Assembly (NCBI GenBank): GCA_905182995.1
Contig: CAJJDP010000039.1
Span: forward strand, 525,660 to 589,659
Length of the DNA stretch: 64,000 bases
Reading direction: 5' to 3'
Source of the DNA: Paramecium octaurelia
Lineage: Eukaryota; Ciliophora; Oligohymenophorea; Peniculida; Parameciidae
Position 1 is the stretch's first letter. Each line of letters starts with the position of its first letter. Positions 63,631 through 64,000 of the stretch are shown piece after piece. A program made the translations under genes and the position numbers. Under the pieces are notes generated by a model that saw only the letters and a program-made list of their open reading frames with translations, was not told the origin of the DNA and ran no database searches.

Positions 63631-64000
63631 TCATTGAATTGGATTCTTTTTTAAATTCTTATTAAAAGGCTCGCATTCATTCTTGATTAGTTTTTTGATT
63701 CGATCAGCAAGCTTGGTTGCTGATTCTCGCATTATGTTCTATACCTTGGAATAAAAGGGGTCCGCTGCCTTGATGATATATTCTTTAATTTTTTTCCATC
63801 TTTCCAGCCAGTTGCCCGGCTCTCCAAACAGGTTCTCTTCCATCATGTGTTTTAAAGTCATGTTTTTACCATGAGAAGTGCACTCCAACCATGTTTGAAA
63901 GGTTCGAAGAATTCGTAGCCAGGGATCCTCCTTATCATTTAGGTCTAAACCCCCCTGGCGATCTTATCTTCCTCGTCCCACCCCACGATTCTCTCCATTG
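63631..64000 (-). CDS. Partial GC-rich ORF, unrecognised, 5' end outside window
   Basis: A minus-strand frame of 123 codons enters from the right window edge and stops at TGA 63631. It begins with a Gly/Arg/Gln-rich segment (RGVGRGRQDRQGG), then DPWLRILRTFQTWLEC, ENLFGEPGNWLERWKK and a Lys-rich end. GC content is roughly 45 percent in its upstream two thirds, far above every other gene here, with stretches such as ggggggt. It contains one in-frame TAG, consistent with the ciliate code. The composition suggests a different origin, such as a mobile element or horizontally acquired gene, but no family is recognised. Confidence 0.45.

Noticed and set aside
1-64000. CRISPR arrays, bacterial operons, rho-independent terminators
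   Set aside because: The sequence is eukaryotic (ciliate); no direct-repeat/spacer arrays were seen.

Overview
The window is nuclear DNA of a ciliate, almost certainly a Paramecium. Real genes become continuous only if TAA and TAG are read as glutamine and TGA is kept as the sole stop. Coding sequence is cut by very small GT...AG introns (about 20-34 nt), spacers are very AT-rich, and genes are packed on both strands with tiny gaps. No IES-like insertion was noticed inside the intact genes, which suggests macronuclear sequence, but I cannot prove it. Identifications below come from reading translations by eye; no database was searched.

Layout. 0-14.4 kb: end of a coiled-coil gene, a MORN-repeat protein, an RMC1 (Mic1-domain) homologue, a large multi-pass TmcB-like membrane protein, an unrecognised gene with a probable frameshift, two tandem EF-hand paralogues, a hypothetical gene and a PP4/PP6-type phosphatase. 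14.6-20.5 kb: a 1383-aa type I membrane protein, CCDC113/CFAP263 and a small acidic protein. 20.5-22.1 kb is almost empty. 22.1-33.5 kb: mitochondrial carrier, BCD1/ZNHIT6, a small basic protein, a SNARE, several coiled-coil proteins (one with an EF-hand), NOP2-type rRNA methyltransferase and a SAS6-like centriolar protein. 33.6-41.2 kb: a 2041-aa intronless RCC1-repeat plus IQGAP/RasGAP-like protein, a leucine-rich-repeat protein and a small coiled coil. 42.5-46.7 kb: a decayed B-box/WD40 pseudogene and further eroded sequence. 46.7-56.5 kb: a 3076-aa cysteine-rich membrane protein with a polytopic C-terminus. 56.5-63.6 kb: no intact gene, but a base composition closer to coding DNA, so probably fossil gene or transposon sequence. 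The right edge carries an unusually GC-rich partial ORF on the minus strand.

Themes. Many genes suit a heavily ciliated cell: CCDC113, SAS6-like, MORN, EF-hand and coiled-coil proteins. Others are housekeeping: ribosome and snoRNP biogenesis (NOP2, BCD1), phosphatase, carrier, and membrane traffic (RMC1, SNARE). There are no operons. Neighbours are convergent or divergent with gaps often below 50 nt. The candidates for something less ordinary are the RCC1-RasGAP fusion, the Cys-rich protein whose repeats are punctuated by phase-1 micro-introns, the frameshifted 9-10.5 kb gene, and the degraded right arm.
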